Positions 1 to 12,783 of a stretch of 12,890 bases of DNA are shown here, in pieces (within the stretch, counting starts at the first letter, position 1; every line of letters starts with the position of its first letter). Origin of the DNA: an uncultured Collinsella sp. Its GTDB lineage: Bacteria > Actinomycetota > Coriobacteriia > Coriobacteriales > Coriobacteriaceae. The DNA lies in assembly GCA_905199225.1 (NCBI GenBank), contig CAJKFS010000054.1, forward strand, positions 1 through 12,890, in the 5' to 3' direction. The notes under the pieces were generated by a model. It was not told the origin of the DNA. It saw nothing but the letters and a program-made list of their open reading frames with translations, and made no database searches. Made by a program: the position numbers and the translations under genes.

Positions 1-3
1 GAC

Positions 4-71
4 GGAAAGCACATTAAGTGCTTTCCTTTGCGTGCGGAACTCGCGACAAACTTAAACAGCGGGCCGCCCGG
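4..71. repeat. Partial copy of a structured repeat (ATTAA-capped hairpin)
   Basis: A perfect hairpin with 9-bp arms GGAAAGCAC/GTGCTTTCC (4-12 and 18-26) closes the loop ATTAA. It is followed by CGTGCGGAA at 31-39 and then a less conserved stretch to about 71. The same core, loop and downstream block, with identical 13-base spacing, occur at 12828-12890. The part that would lie 5' of the hairpin is outside the window, so this copy is incomplete. No gene overlaps it. The strand on which it acts, if it is an RNA, is unknown. Confidence 0.6.
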
Positions 72-110
72 ACCGGGAATCCGACGTGCTTGTCGGGGCA
101 ACGTTCCCTT

Positions 111-142
111 CCAAATAGGGACAGGTTTATTTTGGTCGGTTT
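111..142 (+). repeat. Left copy of inverted repeat flanking the sigma/anti-sigma pair
   Basis: This 32-base stretch contains GGGACAGGTTTATTTTGG and matches the reverse complement of 1899-1930 at 29 of 32 positions, without gaps. It lies beyond the terminator of the anti-sigma gene. The short arms CCAAAT/ATTTTGG can form an imperfect hairpin with the conserved GGGACAGGTTT in the loop. No transposase is present and I see no target-site duplication next to it. It may be a REP-like element or the end of a mobile unit. Confidence 0.7.
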
Positions 143-191
143 TATCTGGGGAAACGTCGCGCTCCAGCGGTGATCTGCTCTCATCTGTCGC

Positions 192-214
192 ATGGAAATC
201 GGCGGCGTTTCCAT
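192..214. repeat. Short perfect inverted repeat
   Basis: ATGGAAA (192-198) and TTTCCAT (208-214) form a 7-bp perfect inverted repeat around nine GC-rich bases. It sits just beyond the terminator of the anti-sigma gene. No role can be assigned; it could be a weak hairpin or a chance palindrome. Confidence 0.35.
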
Positions 215-220
215 TTAACG

Positions 221-254
221 CAAAAGAGGCCGCTTCCCCTAGTAGGAAGCGACC
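221..254 (-). terminator. Intrinsic terminator of the sigma/anti-sigma operon
   Basis: On the minus strand a hairpin with arms CGCTTCC/GGAAGCG (245-251 and 231-237), extended by two further G-C pairs across a mismatch, is followed by CTCTTTTG. It begins within about 10 bases of the anti-sigma stop codon. The U-tract is short, so termination may be incomplete. Confidence 0.75.
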
Positions 255-261
255 CCAAATC

Positions 262-1338
262 TTACGAATAGACGATGGTAAAGGGCTCTTTCGTTTCGGT
301 CTCCCCTGTTGATGTATACCTCACAATTTCAAGGGTTACCGAGACAACTTGATCGACATCAATCAACTTCGTTGGCACCCAGATGTTCTCTCCGCTATTG
401 CGCCCATAAGAAAAATATAAGTTGAACACCCCTGCGTCGTCATCTTCGATAATCTGCTCCGATCCATCCTTGTAGCTGACGGTCAGCTTATTATCAACTG
501 CTTCATAGCCCAAATCATCGATGTGCGTCTGGATGGAAAACGGGCTAATCTCAAGAGGCGAGTCACCGGAGCGGAGTTCCTTTGTATCGACGTACGCTCC
601 AATATTGAACTCGGGTGTCGACGCCTCAAACCGCCTCGCACTCTCACCTTCACCCTCGGTCCAGTGGATATTCCAGGTGACCGCATGTTGCAAATCTCGC
701 TCGCGATCCATAGCGGCAAAGTACATCGTGCCATTAATGACAGTATCGCTTGATGTGTCCTTATCAATTGTGCTGCGTGTGTCAGGCCATTCCTCGCCGA
801 ACTTCATATCGGGCGTGCCGATGCCCTGTTCTTCTTCACCATAGAGAACAAGTTCGCCAATCTCTGCTGCTGGCTTGTAGTAGTTAACTCCATTTGGATT
901 GGACAACGTAAACGTCACGGCTCCGCAGCCGTTTTGGTCGATTGCCATCTCATGGATATCAAGCGTATAGCCGTTACCCTCGACGGACAGATTAACCTTC
1001 TGGACTGTGCCCTCCAGGCTTTGGGGCGCGATGCCATCGCCAAACTCTCTGGTGTAGGTATATTTAGTTCCCGATGAGCCGCCGTTGGTCCAGGTAATGG
1101 AATCCCCGTTGCCGTGGTTTCCCCAGGCTGAGGCAAAATAGCTGGAATTGACAACGGCGTAGGCGACCCCTCCGGTCGCCAACACTCCGGCAAGACATCC
1201 GATAACCGCAACATAGAGGGGCTTAGCATGACCCCTTTTGCGAAGCGGCTCGCCTTCAGCTGCATTAAGAACGCGATCTGCAAGATTGCTATCGGCTTGG
1301 ATGGACTCGAAGGCCTGCTTGATTTGATTGGATTTCAC
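262..1338 (-). CDS. Membrane-anchored putative anti-sigma factor, DUF4179-like
   Basis: The predicted protein has 358 residues. It has a short N-terminal cytoplasmic part (about 1-40) with the IKQAFESIQ start typical of ECF-linked anti-sigma proteins, one transmembrane segment at about 41-63, and a large extracytoplasmic region that looks beta-rich. Residues after the membrane segment (for example GYTLDIHEMAIDQNG) resemble the DUF4179 domain found in Firmicutes anti-sigma proteins; this is recognition by eye. The start is GTG, 7 bases after a GGAGG ribosome-binding site lying inside the sigma gene. The two genes overlap by 50 bases, which implies translational coupling. By family analogy it would hold the adjacent ECF sigma factor at the membrane and release it on an envelope signal. 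I see no catalytic residues and no zinc anti-sigma (HxxxCxxC) motif. The GC content is clearly lower than that of rpoBC. The signal is unknown. Confidence 0.75.
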   Translation of the reverse strand: MKSNQIKQAFESIQADSNLADRVLNAAEGEPLRKRGHAKPLYVAVIGCLAGVLATGGVAYAVVNSSYFASAWGNHGNGDSITWTNGGSSGTKYTYTREFGDGIAPQSLEGTVQKVNLSVEGNGYTLDIHEMAIDQNGCGAVTFTLSNPNGVNYYKPAAEIGELVLYGEEEQGIGTPDMKFGEEWPDTRSTIDKDTSSDTVINGTMYFAAMDRERDLQHAVTWNIHWTEGEGESARRFEASTPEFNIGAYVDTKELRSGDSPLEISPFSIQTHIDDLGYEAVDNKLTVSYKDGSEQIIEDDDAGVFNLYFSYGRNSGENIWVPTKLIDVDQVVSVTLEIVRYTSTGETETKEPFTIVYS

Positions 1339-1807
1339 GGTCGCCCTCCTCTAGGATGAATTTGAGCTTCGATCGACCGCGAGCTAAACGCGTTCGAACG
1401 GTCGCGGCTGGTACATGCAACAACTCGGCAATCTCTGAGGTCGAAAAGCCTAGATAGTAATAGAGCACGATGGGAACACGGAATCGTTCCGGAAGTCGCA
1501 TAACGTCTGACAGGACCACCTTGGTCTCATCCTGCGCTGCCGAGAGTGAATCGGCCAAGTTCTCAATATCCTCTATGCGCCTCCATGGCTTTCGAAAGAG
1601 CGATTTGCATTCATTGATCGTGACCCGAATAAGCCAGCGACGAAGATGCTCCCAACTTTCAAAGTGTCCATCGCTTTTGAGCAACTTAAGAAAGACATCT
1701 TGGGCAACATCGTCGGCATCGGCACGATCGCGTAGGTACGTCAATGCGATCCGAAACACGACATCCCGGTAATCTTCGACCGCCTGTCTAAATGCTTGTT
1801 CTTCCAT
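1289..1807 (-). CDS. ECF-family RNA polymerase sigma factor
   Basis: A 172-residue sigma-70 family protein of the extracytoplasmic-function type. Region 2 spans about residues 5-75 (core-binding and -10 recognition, including the ADADDVAQDVFLKLL helix and the RRWLIRVTINECKSLFR segment). Region 4 spans about 98-152 (LPERFRVPIVLYYYLGFS, then the helix-turn-helix IAELLHVPAATVRTRLARGR). Regions 1 and 3 are absent, as expected. I chose ATG at 1807 because GGGAGGTGATT sits directly upstream and residue 1 fits the usual family start; a longer reading from 1909 would run through the promoter. It overlaps the downstream anti-sigma gene by 50 bases. A SigW-like promoter precedes it, consistent with autoregulation. 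GC is about 48% in the one 60-base line I counted (1741-1800), against 72% in one line of rpoC. The regulon and inducing stress cannot be read from the window. Confidence 0.93.
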   Translation of the reverse strand: MEEQAFRQAVEDYRDVVFRIALTYLRDRADADDVAQDVFLKLLKSDGHFESWEHLRRWLIRVTINECKSLFRKPWRRIEDIENLADSLSAAQDETKVVLSDVMRLPERFRVPIVLYYYLGFSTSEIAELLHVPAATVRTRLARGRSKLKFILEEGDREIQSNQAGLRVHPSR

Positions 1808-1855
1808 AATCACCTCCCGGTGATGCTGATGTTTCTTGCTGAGGCCCTCATCATA

Positions 1856-1884
1856 GATACGCTTTGACCGAACGAAATGTTTCA
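1856..1884 (-). promoter_or_regulatory. ECF-type promoter of the sigma/anti-sigma operon
   Basis: On the minus strand TGAAAC (1879-1884), a 17-base spacer and CGTATC (1856-1861) match the TGAAAC/CGT pattern of Bacillus SigW/SigX/SigM-type promoters. The expected start of transcription is near 1849, about 40 bases before the ATG. The placement suggests that the encoded sigma factor drives its own operon. Confidence 0.7.
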
Positions 1885-1898
1885 AATTCAAGCAGGAA

Positions 1899-1930
1899 TA
1901 ACCTACCAAAATAAACCTGTCCCTTTTTGG
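1899..1930 (-). repeat. Right copy of inverted repeat flanking the sigma/anti-sigma pair
   Basis: This is the reverse-complement partner of 111-142 (29 of 32 matches). Here the element lies within a perfect 12-bp hairpin: AACCTACCAAAA (1900-1911) pairs with TTTTGGTAGGTT (1925-1936) around a 13-base loop holding TAAACCTGTCCC. It sits between the rpoC terminator and the ECF promoter, so it also marks the boundary between core and low-GC DNA. Confidence 0.75.
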
Positions 1931-1944
1931 TAGGTTTTCTTCAA

Positions 1945-1982
1945 CAAAAAAGACCCGCTCCCCTGTTGGGAAGCGGGTCTTT
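1945..1982 (-). terminator. Intrinsic terminator of rpoBC
   Basis: On the minus strand AAAGACCCGCT (1972-1982) pairs with AGCGGGTCTTT (1949-1959), with three more inner C-G pairs and a four-base loop, followed by TTTTTTGTTG. It is a strong canonical terminator, 26 bases after the rpoC stop codon. Confidence 0.93.
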
Positions 1983-2008
1983 GGAAGGACGGTTAACGTA
2001 CTAGGAAA

Positions 2009-6484
<4,476 letters not shown>

Positions 6485-6490
6485 AGTCAA

Positions 6491-9982
<3,492 letters not shown>

Positions 9983-10055
9983 CAGGTTTTTCCTCCTTCA
10001 CGGAAATGCTCGGTGGGTTGGCGAGGCATAGCTTCGCCAGTTATCGCAACCTAAT

Positions 10056-10083
10056 AGTTTATCAGGTAGCGACCGTTGGGCAA
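10056..10083 (-). promoter_or_regulatory. Candidate promoter of rpoBC
   Basis: On the minus strand TTGCCC (10078-10083), a 16-base spacer and TAAACT (10056-10061) give a moderate sigma-70-type promoter, with an expected start near 10049 and a leader of about 67 bases. The -10 keeps the TAnnnT pattern. A promoter must lie between the galU terminator and rpoB; this is the best one I see, but the match is imperfect. Confidence 0.45.
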
Positions 10084-10160
10084 GAAAAGCCTTGACGCGA
10101 TTGAGTTTTTGGAGTAGCAAAGTTTTTCGACAGAAAACACGCAGGTAGATGTATGTGTAT

Positions 10161-10174
10161 CGAACATATGTTCA
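10161..10174. promoter_or_regulatory. LexA (SOS) box-like palindrome upstream of rpoB
   Basis: CGAACATATGTTCA contains the perfect 12-base palindrome GAACATATGTTC and differs by one base from the Bacillus/Mycobacterium LexA consensus CGAACATATGTTCG. It lies in an AT-rich stretch about 40 bases beyond the galU terminator and about 180 bases upstream of the rpoB start. No convincing promoter overlaps it on either strand. It may control rpoBC or an unrecognised transcript, or be a chance match. Confidence 0.55.
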
Positions 10175-10214
10175 TATATTTTCTGTGAACAGAGAGCCGG
10201 CAATCGCAGCTCTT

Positions 10215-10250
10215 ATAAAAAACGGGCGCGAACCGAGGTCCGCGCCCGTA
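10215..10250 (-). terminator. Intrinsic terminator of galU
   Basis: On the minus strand ACGGGCGCG (10241-10249) pairs perfectly with CGCGCCCGT (10222-10230) around a 10-base loop and is followed by TTTTTTATAA. It starts about 20 bases after the galU stop and separates galU from rpoBC. Confidence 0.94.
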
Positions 10251-10269
10251 AATGTCGATGTCCGAAGGC

Positions 10270-11178
10270 TTACTTGCGCATCAATCCGCCGCGCTCGTCG
10301 ATGGCGTCCCAGAAGGCGCTGGCAAAGCGAGGATCGCTTGCGGCCATGAGGGCGTTGGTGGCCATCCAGCCAGAGGGAGTGCCGGTGTCGTAGCCCGACA
10401 GCGGGTCAATGACGACGGCATACATGGCCTCGCGGTCGAGCGAGCGGGCCATGGCGTCGGTGAGCTGGATCTCGCCGCCCTTGCCGGCCTGCTGATCGGC
10501 CAGCAGGTCCATGACCAGCGGGCTCAGCAGGTAACGACCGACGATGTACAGGTTGGACGGAGCCGCCTCGGGAGCGGGCTTCTCGACCAGACCGCCGATG
10601 CGCCAGACAGCGCCCGGCTCGGCATCGGCAACGCCCTCGGCGCCCTCGAGCGAACCGACGCGTTCGCCGGCGATAACGCCGTAGCGGCTGACTTCCTCGG
10701 GCGAGCAAGCAGCGACGGCGATAACCGAAGCGCCACCGTGCTCCTTGGAAACGGCGAGCATCTTGTCGCAGATGTCGCGGTTAGGCACAACGTAGTCGCC
10801 CAGAAGAACCAGGAAGTTCTCCCCTGCCACAGCGTCGGCGGCAGAGCGGATGGCGTGACCGAGGCCCTTGGGCTCGTACTGATAACGGAAGTCGACCGGC
10901 ATACCGCCCGCATGGGCGACGGCGTCGGCGTAGGCGTCCTTACCGCGCTCGCGCAGCAGGTTCTCGAGCGAACGATCGGGCTGGAAGTAGCTCAGCAGCT
11001 CGGGCTTACCGGGAGAGGTAACGATGATGGCGTCGTCGACCTCCTCGGGGTCGAGCGCCTCCTCAACGACATACTGAATGACCGGCTTGTCGAGCACCGG
11101 CAGCATCTCTTTGGGCGTGCACTTAGTGCCAGGCAGAAAACGCGTGCCAAGACCGGCGGCGGGGATGATTGCCTTCAT
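10270..11178 (-). CDS. galU: UTP--glucose-1-phosphate uridylyltransferase
   Basis: GalU (302 residues) makes UDP-glucose from UTP and glucose-1-phosphate in the cytoplasm; the product feeds galactose metabolism and glycan and envelope glycolipid synthesis. The nucleotide-binding signature GLGTRFLPGTK (residues 9-19) is followed by PKEMLPV. Further family motifs are YEPKGLGHAI, FLVLLGDYVV, the VEKP motif, GGEIQLTDAM and YDTGTPSGW. The length is usual for bacterial GalU. I chose ATG at 11178, which gives the standard M-K-A-I-I-P-A-A-G start; an upstream in-frame TTG at 11187 is only 3 bases from the AAAGGA ribosome-binding site. It is monocistronic, with the rplL terminator upstream and its own terminator downstream. 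Placing galU between rplL and rpoB is unusual, since these genes are normally contiguous in the beta operon. Confidence 0.97.
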   Translation of the reverse strand: MKAIIPAAGLGTRFLPGTKCTPKEMLPVLDKPVIQYVVEEALDPEEVDDAIIVTSPGKPELLSYFQPDRSLENLLRERGKDAYADAVAHAGGMPVDFRYQYEPKGLGHAIRSAADAVAGENFLVLLGDYVVPNRDICDKMLAVSKEHGGASVIAVAACSPEEVSRYGVIAGERVGSLEGAEGVADAEPGAVWRIGGLVEKPAPEAAPSNLYIVGRYLLSPLVMDLLADQQAGKGGEIQLTDAMARSLDREAMYAVVIDPLSGYDTGTPSGWMATNALMAASDPRFASAFWDAIDERGGLMRK

Positions 11179-11291
11179 GTTATTCAAGGATCCTTTCGCA
11201 GACGCAGAATGCGCCCTGTGCGTGCGGCACGACGGCCGCAGACCAAATTGCGATACCGAAGTATCTTACCGCCGGAGACATACGTCGCCGT

Positions 11292-11320
11292 AAGGCAAAC
11301 GCAATTCTTCAGCAGGTCAA
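11292..11320 (-). promoter_or_regulatory. Weak candidate promoter for galU
   Basis: galU lies after a terminator and needs its own promoter in 11179-11428. The best -35 is TTGACC (11315-11320), preceded by an AT-rich stretch. The -10 at 17-base spacing, TGCCTT (11292-11297), is poor. GATACT (11260-11265) is a better -10 but has no good -35. I cannot place the promoter securely and see nothing else in this intergenic stretch. Confidence 0.25.
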
Positions 11321-11428
11321 CGCAAATTATTGCTCGAATGGTGCAATTTTACGCCCCAGCGGTAACGGGATTGGCACGGCGAAGACAACGGTGTTCTGCG
11401 TGCCGAGCAATGGGAATGAGGGGCCAAA

Positions 11429-11464
11429 ACAAAAAAGACGGGGCTCGCAATGCGAACCCCGTCT
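11429..11464 (-). terminator. Intrinsic terminator of rplJL
   Basis: On the minus strand AGACGGGGTTCGC (11452-11464) pairs with GCGAGCCCCGTCT (11436-11448), with one wobble pair and a three-base loop, followed by TTTTTGTTTTG. It is a strong canonical terminator, about 28 bases after the rplL stop. Confidence 0.94.
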
Positions 11465-11491
11465 GCAAAGAAATCTGGCGAGAGAGCCTGA

Positions 11492-11869
11492 TTACTTGAG
11501 GGTGACAGCAGCGCCAGCAGCCTCGAGCTTCTCCTTGGCAGCCTCGGCGTCCTCCTTCTTGGCACCCTCGAGAACAGCCTTGGGAGCGCCCTCGACGACC
11601 TCCTTGGCCTCCTTCAGGCCAAGGTTGGTGAGCTCACGGACGGCCTTGATGACCTGGATCTTGTTGTCGCCGAAGCCCTCGAGCACGACGTCAAACTCGG
11701 TCTTCTCCTCGGCCTCAGCAGCGCCAGCAGCGGGAGCGGCGACAACAGCGGCAGGAGCAGCGGCGGAAACGCCGAAGGTGTCCTCGATAGCCTTGACGAG
11801 CTCGGAAGCCTCGAGAAGGGTCATTTCCTTAAGAGCATCGATGATCTCATCGGTGGTAAGCTTAGCCAT
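11492..11869 (-). CDS. rplL: Large ribosomal subunit protein bL12 (L7/L12)
   Basis: The L7/L12 stalk protein (125 residues) binds L10 as dimers and recruits and stimulates the translational GTPases. The N-terminal dimerisation domain (about 1-32, AKLTTDEIIDALKEMTLLEASELVKAIE) is followed by an Ala/Pro/Val-rich hinge (about 38-57). The C-terminal factor-binding domain holds EFDVVLEGFGDNKIQVIKAVRE-type sequence and the highly conserved LGLKEAKEVVEGAPK helix. I chose ATG at 11869, preceded by AAAGGA at 7 bases. A longer frame from 11902 adds 11 residues unlike the family and reads through the ribosome-binding site. rplJ lies 102 bases upstream, with small hairpins in the gap. The gene is followed by a strong terminator. 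Confidence 0.98.
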   Translation of the reverse strand: MAKLTTDEIIDALKEMTLLEASELVKAIEDTFGVSAAAPAAVVAAPAAGAAEAEEKTEFDVVLEGFGDNKIQVIKAVRELTNLGLKEAKEVVEGAPKAVLEGAKKEDAEAAKEKLEAAGAAVTLK

Positions 11870-11887
11870 TTCTAAGTCCTTTCGGTT

Positions 11888-11934
11888 TCCGTGCGGATGC
11901 ACGGAGATCAGTTAAAACACGGCGCGAATGCGCC
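11888..11934 (-). other. Hairpins in the rplJ-rplL spacer
   Basis: Two small perfect hairpins precede the rplL ribosome-binding site on the minus strand: GGCGC/GCGCC around ATTC (11921-11934), followed by GTGTTTTAAC, and TCCGTGC/GCACGGA around ATCC (11888-11905). The first could be a weak terminator or an RNA-processing site. The second sits just upstream of the rplL ribosome-binding site. Either could help rplL outproduce rplJ, since the ribosome carries several L7/L12 per L10. Confidence 0.4.
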
Positions 11935-11971
11935 AGGGGTGCGGCGTTGCCGCCGCGGGTGAAAACAGCGA

Positions 11972-12493
11972 CTAGGCTGCCTTCTGCTCGGAGACCTGCT
12001 GGATCGAACGAGCGAGACCAGAGGAAACGCCGTTGACGCAGACAGCGATGTCGCGAGCGAAACCGGAGATGAGACCGGCGATCTGGCCGAGAAGCTGATC
12101 CTTGGTGGGCAGCTCGGCGATAGCCTTAACATCATCAGCGGAAACGGCCTTGCCGTCGGAGATACCGCCCTTGATCTCAAGGACGCCCTTGGACTGAGCG
12201 GAGAAGTCCTTAAGGGCCTTAGCGGCCTCGACCGGCTCGGACTCGTAGAACACATAAGCGACGGGGCCGGCGAGGATCTCGTCGAGCTCGGGCTGCTCCT
12301 GGTTCTTGAGAGCGATCTTGACCAGGTTGTTCTTGTAGACCTTCATCTCGGCGCCGCACTCGCGAAGCTGATGACGCAGCTCCTGAGCCTGCTTAACCGT
12401 CAGACCGTTGTAGTTGACGACGAACAGACCGGCGTTCTCGGCGATACGGGACTCGATCTCTGCAACCTTGTCGATTTTGTACTGCTGGGGCAT
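11972..12493 (-). CDS. rplJ: Large ribosomal subunit protein uL10
   Basis: L10 (173 residues) anchors the L7/L12 dimers to 23S rRNA at the base of the ribosomal stalk, and the L10-L12 complex binds its own mRNA leader. The globular N-terminal domain (about 1-135) contains GLFVVNYNGLTVKQAQELRHQLR, KVYKNNLVKIAL, the AGPVAYVF strand and LPTKDQLLGQIAGL. The C-terminal helix (about 140-173) is the expected L12-binding spine. The length is normal for the family. The ATG at 12493 follows GAGGAGGTG at 8 bases, a strong site. It is the first gene after an L10-type leader and attenuator and is co-transcribed with rplL. rplA, its usual upstream neighbour, is not in the window. Confidence 0.98.
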   Translation of the reverse strand: MPQQYKIDKVAEIESRIAENAGLFVVNYNGLTVKQAQELRHQLRECGAEMKVYKNNLVKIALKNQEQPELDEILAGPVAYVFYESEPVEAAKALKDFSAQSKGVLEIKGGISDGKAVSADDVKAIAELPTKDQLLGQIAGLISGFARDIAVCVNGVSSGLARSIQQVSEQKAA

Positions 12494-12557
12494 GAATTAC
12501 ACCTCCTCGAATTCTTTCCGGGCACGGTCCGCCACAAGGACGTGACGGGGGCATGTC

Positions 12558-12595
12558 CAAAAAGAAAGCCCCCGCGCTGCATGAGCGACGGGGGC
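12558..12595 (-). terminator. Attenuator terminator in the rplJ leader
   Basis: On the minus strand GCCCCCG (12589-12595) pairs with CGGGGGC (12568-12574). The stem is extended by four further pairs after a single bulged base, has a five-base loop, and is followed by TTTCTTTTT. It lies inside the rplJ leader, about 65 bases before the start codon, where it can stop transcription before rplJ. Confidence 0.9.
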
Positions 12596-12600
12596 GAGAA

Positions 12601-12690
12601 GACATATCTACTCGACCACCTCGGCTGGCGGGAAGTCCCATTAAGCTCGCGGGTAAGACCCGTTTGCGCCGGCTGTCTCTGGCAGCGGAT
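12601..12690 (-). ncRNA. L10 ribosomal protein leader (cis-regulatory RNA)
   Basis: The leader transcript contains AGAGACAGCCGGCG (12667-12680) and, after two small hairpins (CGGG/CCCG and GGG/CCC) and a CUUAAU stretch, CGCC and AGCCGAGGTGG (12616-12626). This layout and the AGACAGC...CCGAGGUG motifs match the L10 leader family, in which L10(L12)4 binds a multi-branched RNA. GGCG can pair with CGCC to close the junction. A terminator follows directly, so binding by excess L10-L12 probably favours termination, as in Bacillus. Family recognition is by memory of the motif, not a covariance search. Confidence 0.85.
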
Positions 12691-12709
12691 TCGTGCGTGA
12701 ACCGAAAGT

Positions 12710-12738
12710 ATTATGGCGGGGACCCCGGCGTCGGTCAA
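12710..12738 (-). promoter_or_regulatory. Promoter of rplJL
   Basis: On the minus strand TTGACC (12733-12738), a 17-base spacer and CATAAT (12710-12715) give a strong sigma-70-type promoter (5 of 6 matches in each box). The expected start is near 12703, producing a leader of about 210 bases that contains the L10 leader and attenuator. Confidence 0.8.
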
Positions 12739-12783
12739 CGGGCGCGAGGATTCGTACACAAACCCTGCATACGCTCCGGTCCG

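Noticed and set aside
28..312. Plus-strand open frame of 94 codons at the left edge
   Set aside because: It crosses a structured repeat, a REP-like repeat, a terminator and the end of the anti-sigma gene; no ribosome-binding site and no recognisable motif.
1808..1909. 34-residue N-terminal extension of the ECF sigma factor
   Set aside because: It would start within the inverted repeat and upstream of the ECF promoter; a strong ribosome-binding site precedes the internal ATG at 1807.
6485..6490. TTG start for rpoC directly abutting the rpoB stop
   Set aside because: It is only 3 bases from AAGGAG, whereas the GTG two codons on has normal spacing; not excluded experimentally.
11119..11129. 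GCAC-TTA-GTGC in galU as a third copy of the ATTAA hairpin element
   Set aside because: The loop differs, the CGTGCGGAA block is absent, and the bases encode the conserved GTKCTPKE segment of GalU.
10252..11499. Plus-strand open frame of 415 codons
   Set aside because: It is antisense to galU and runs through two terminators; the translation has no recognisable domain.
11870..11902. 11-residue N-terminal extension of L7/L12
   Set aside because: The extra residues do not fit the family and overlap the ribosome-binding site of the ATG at 11869.
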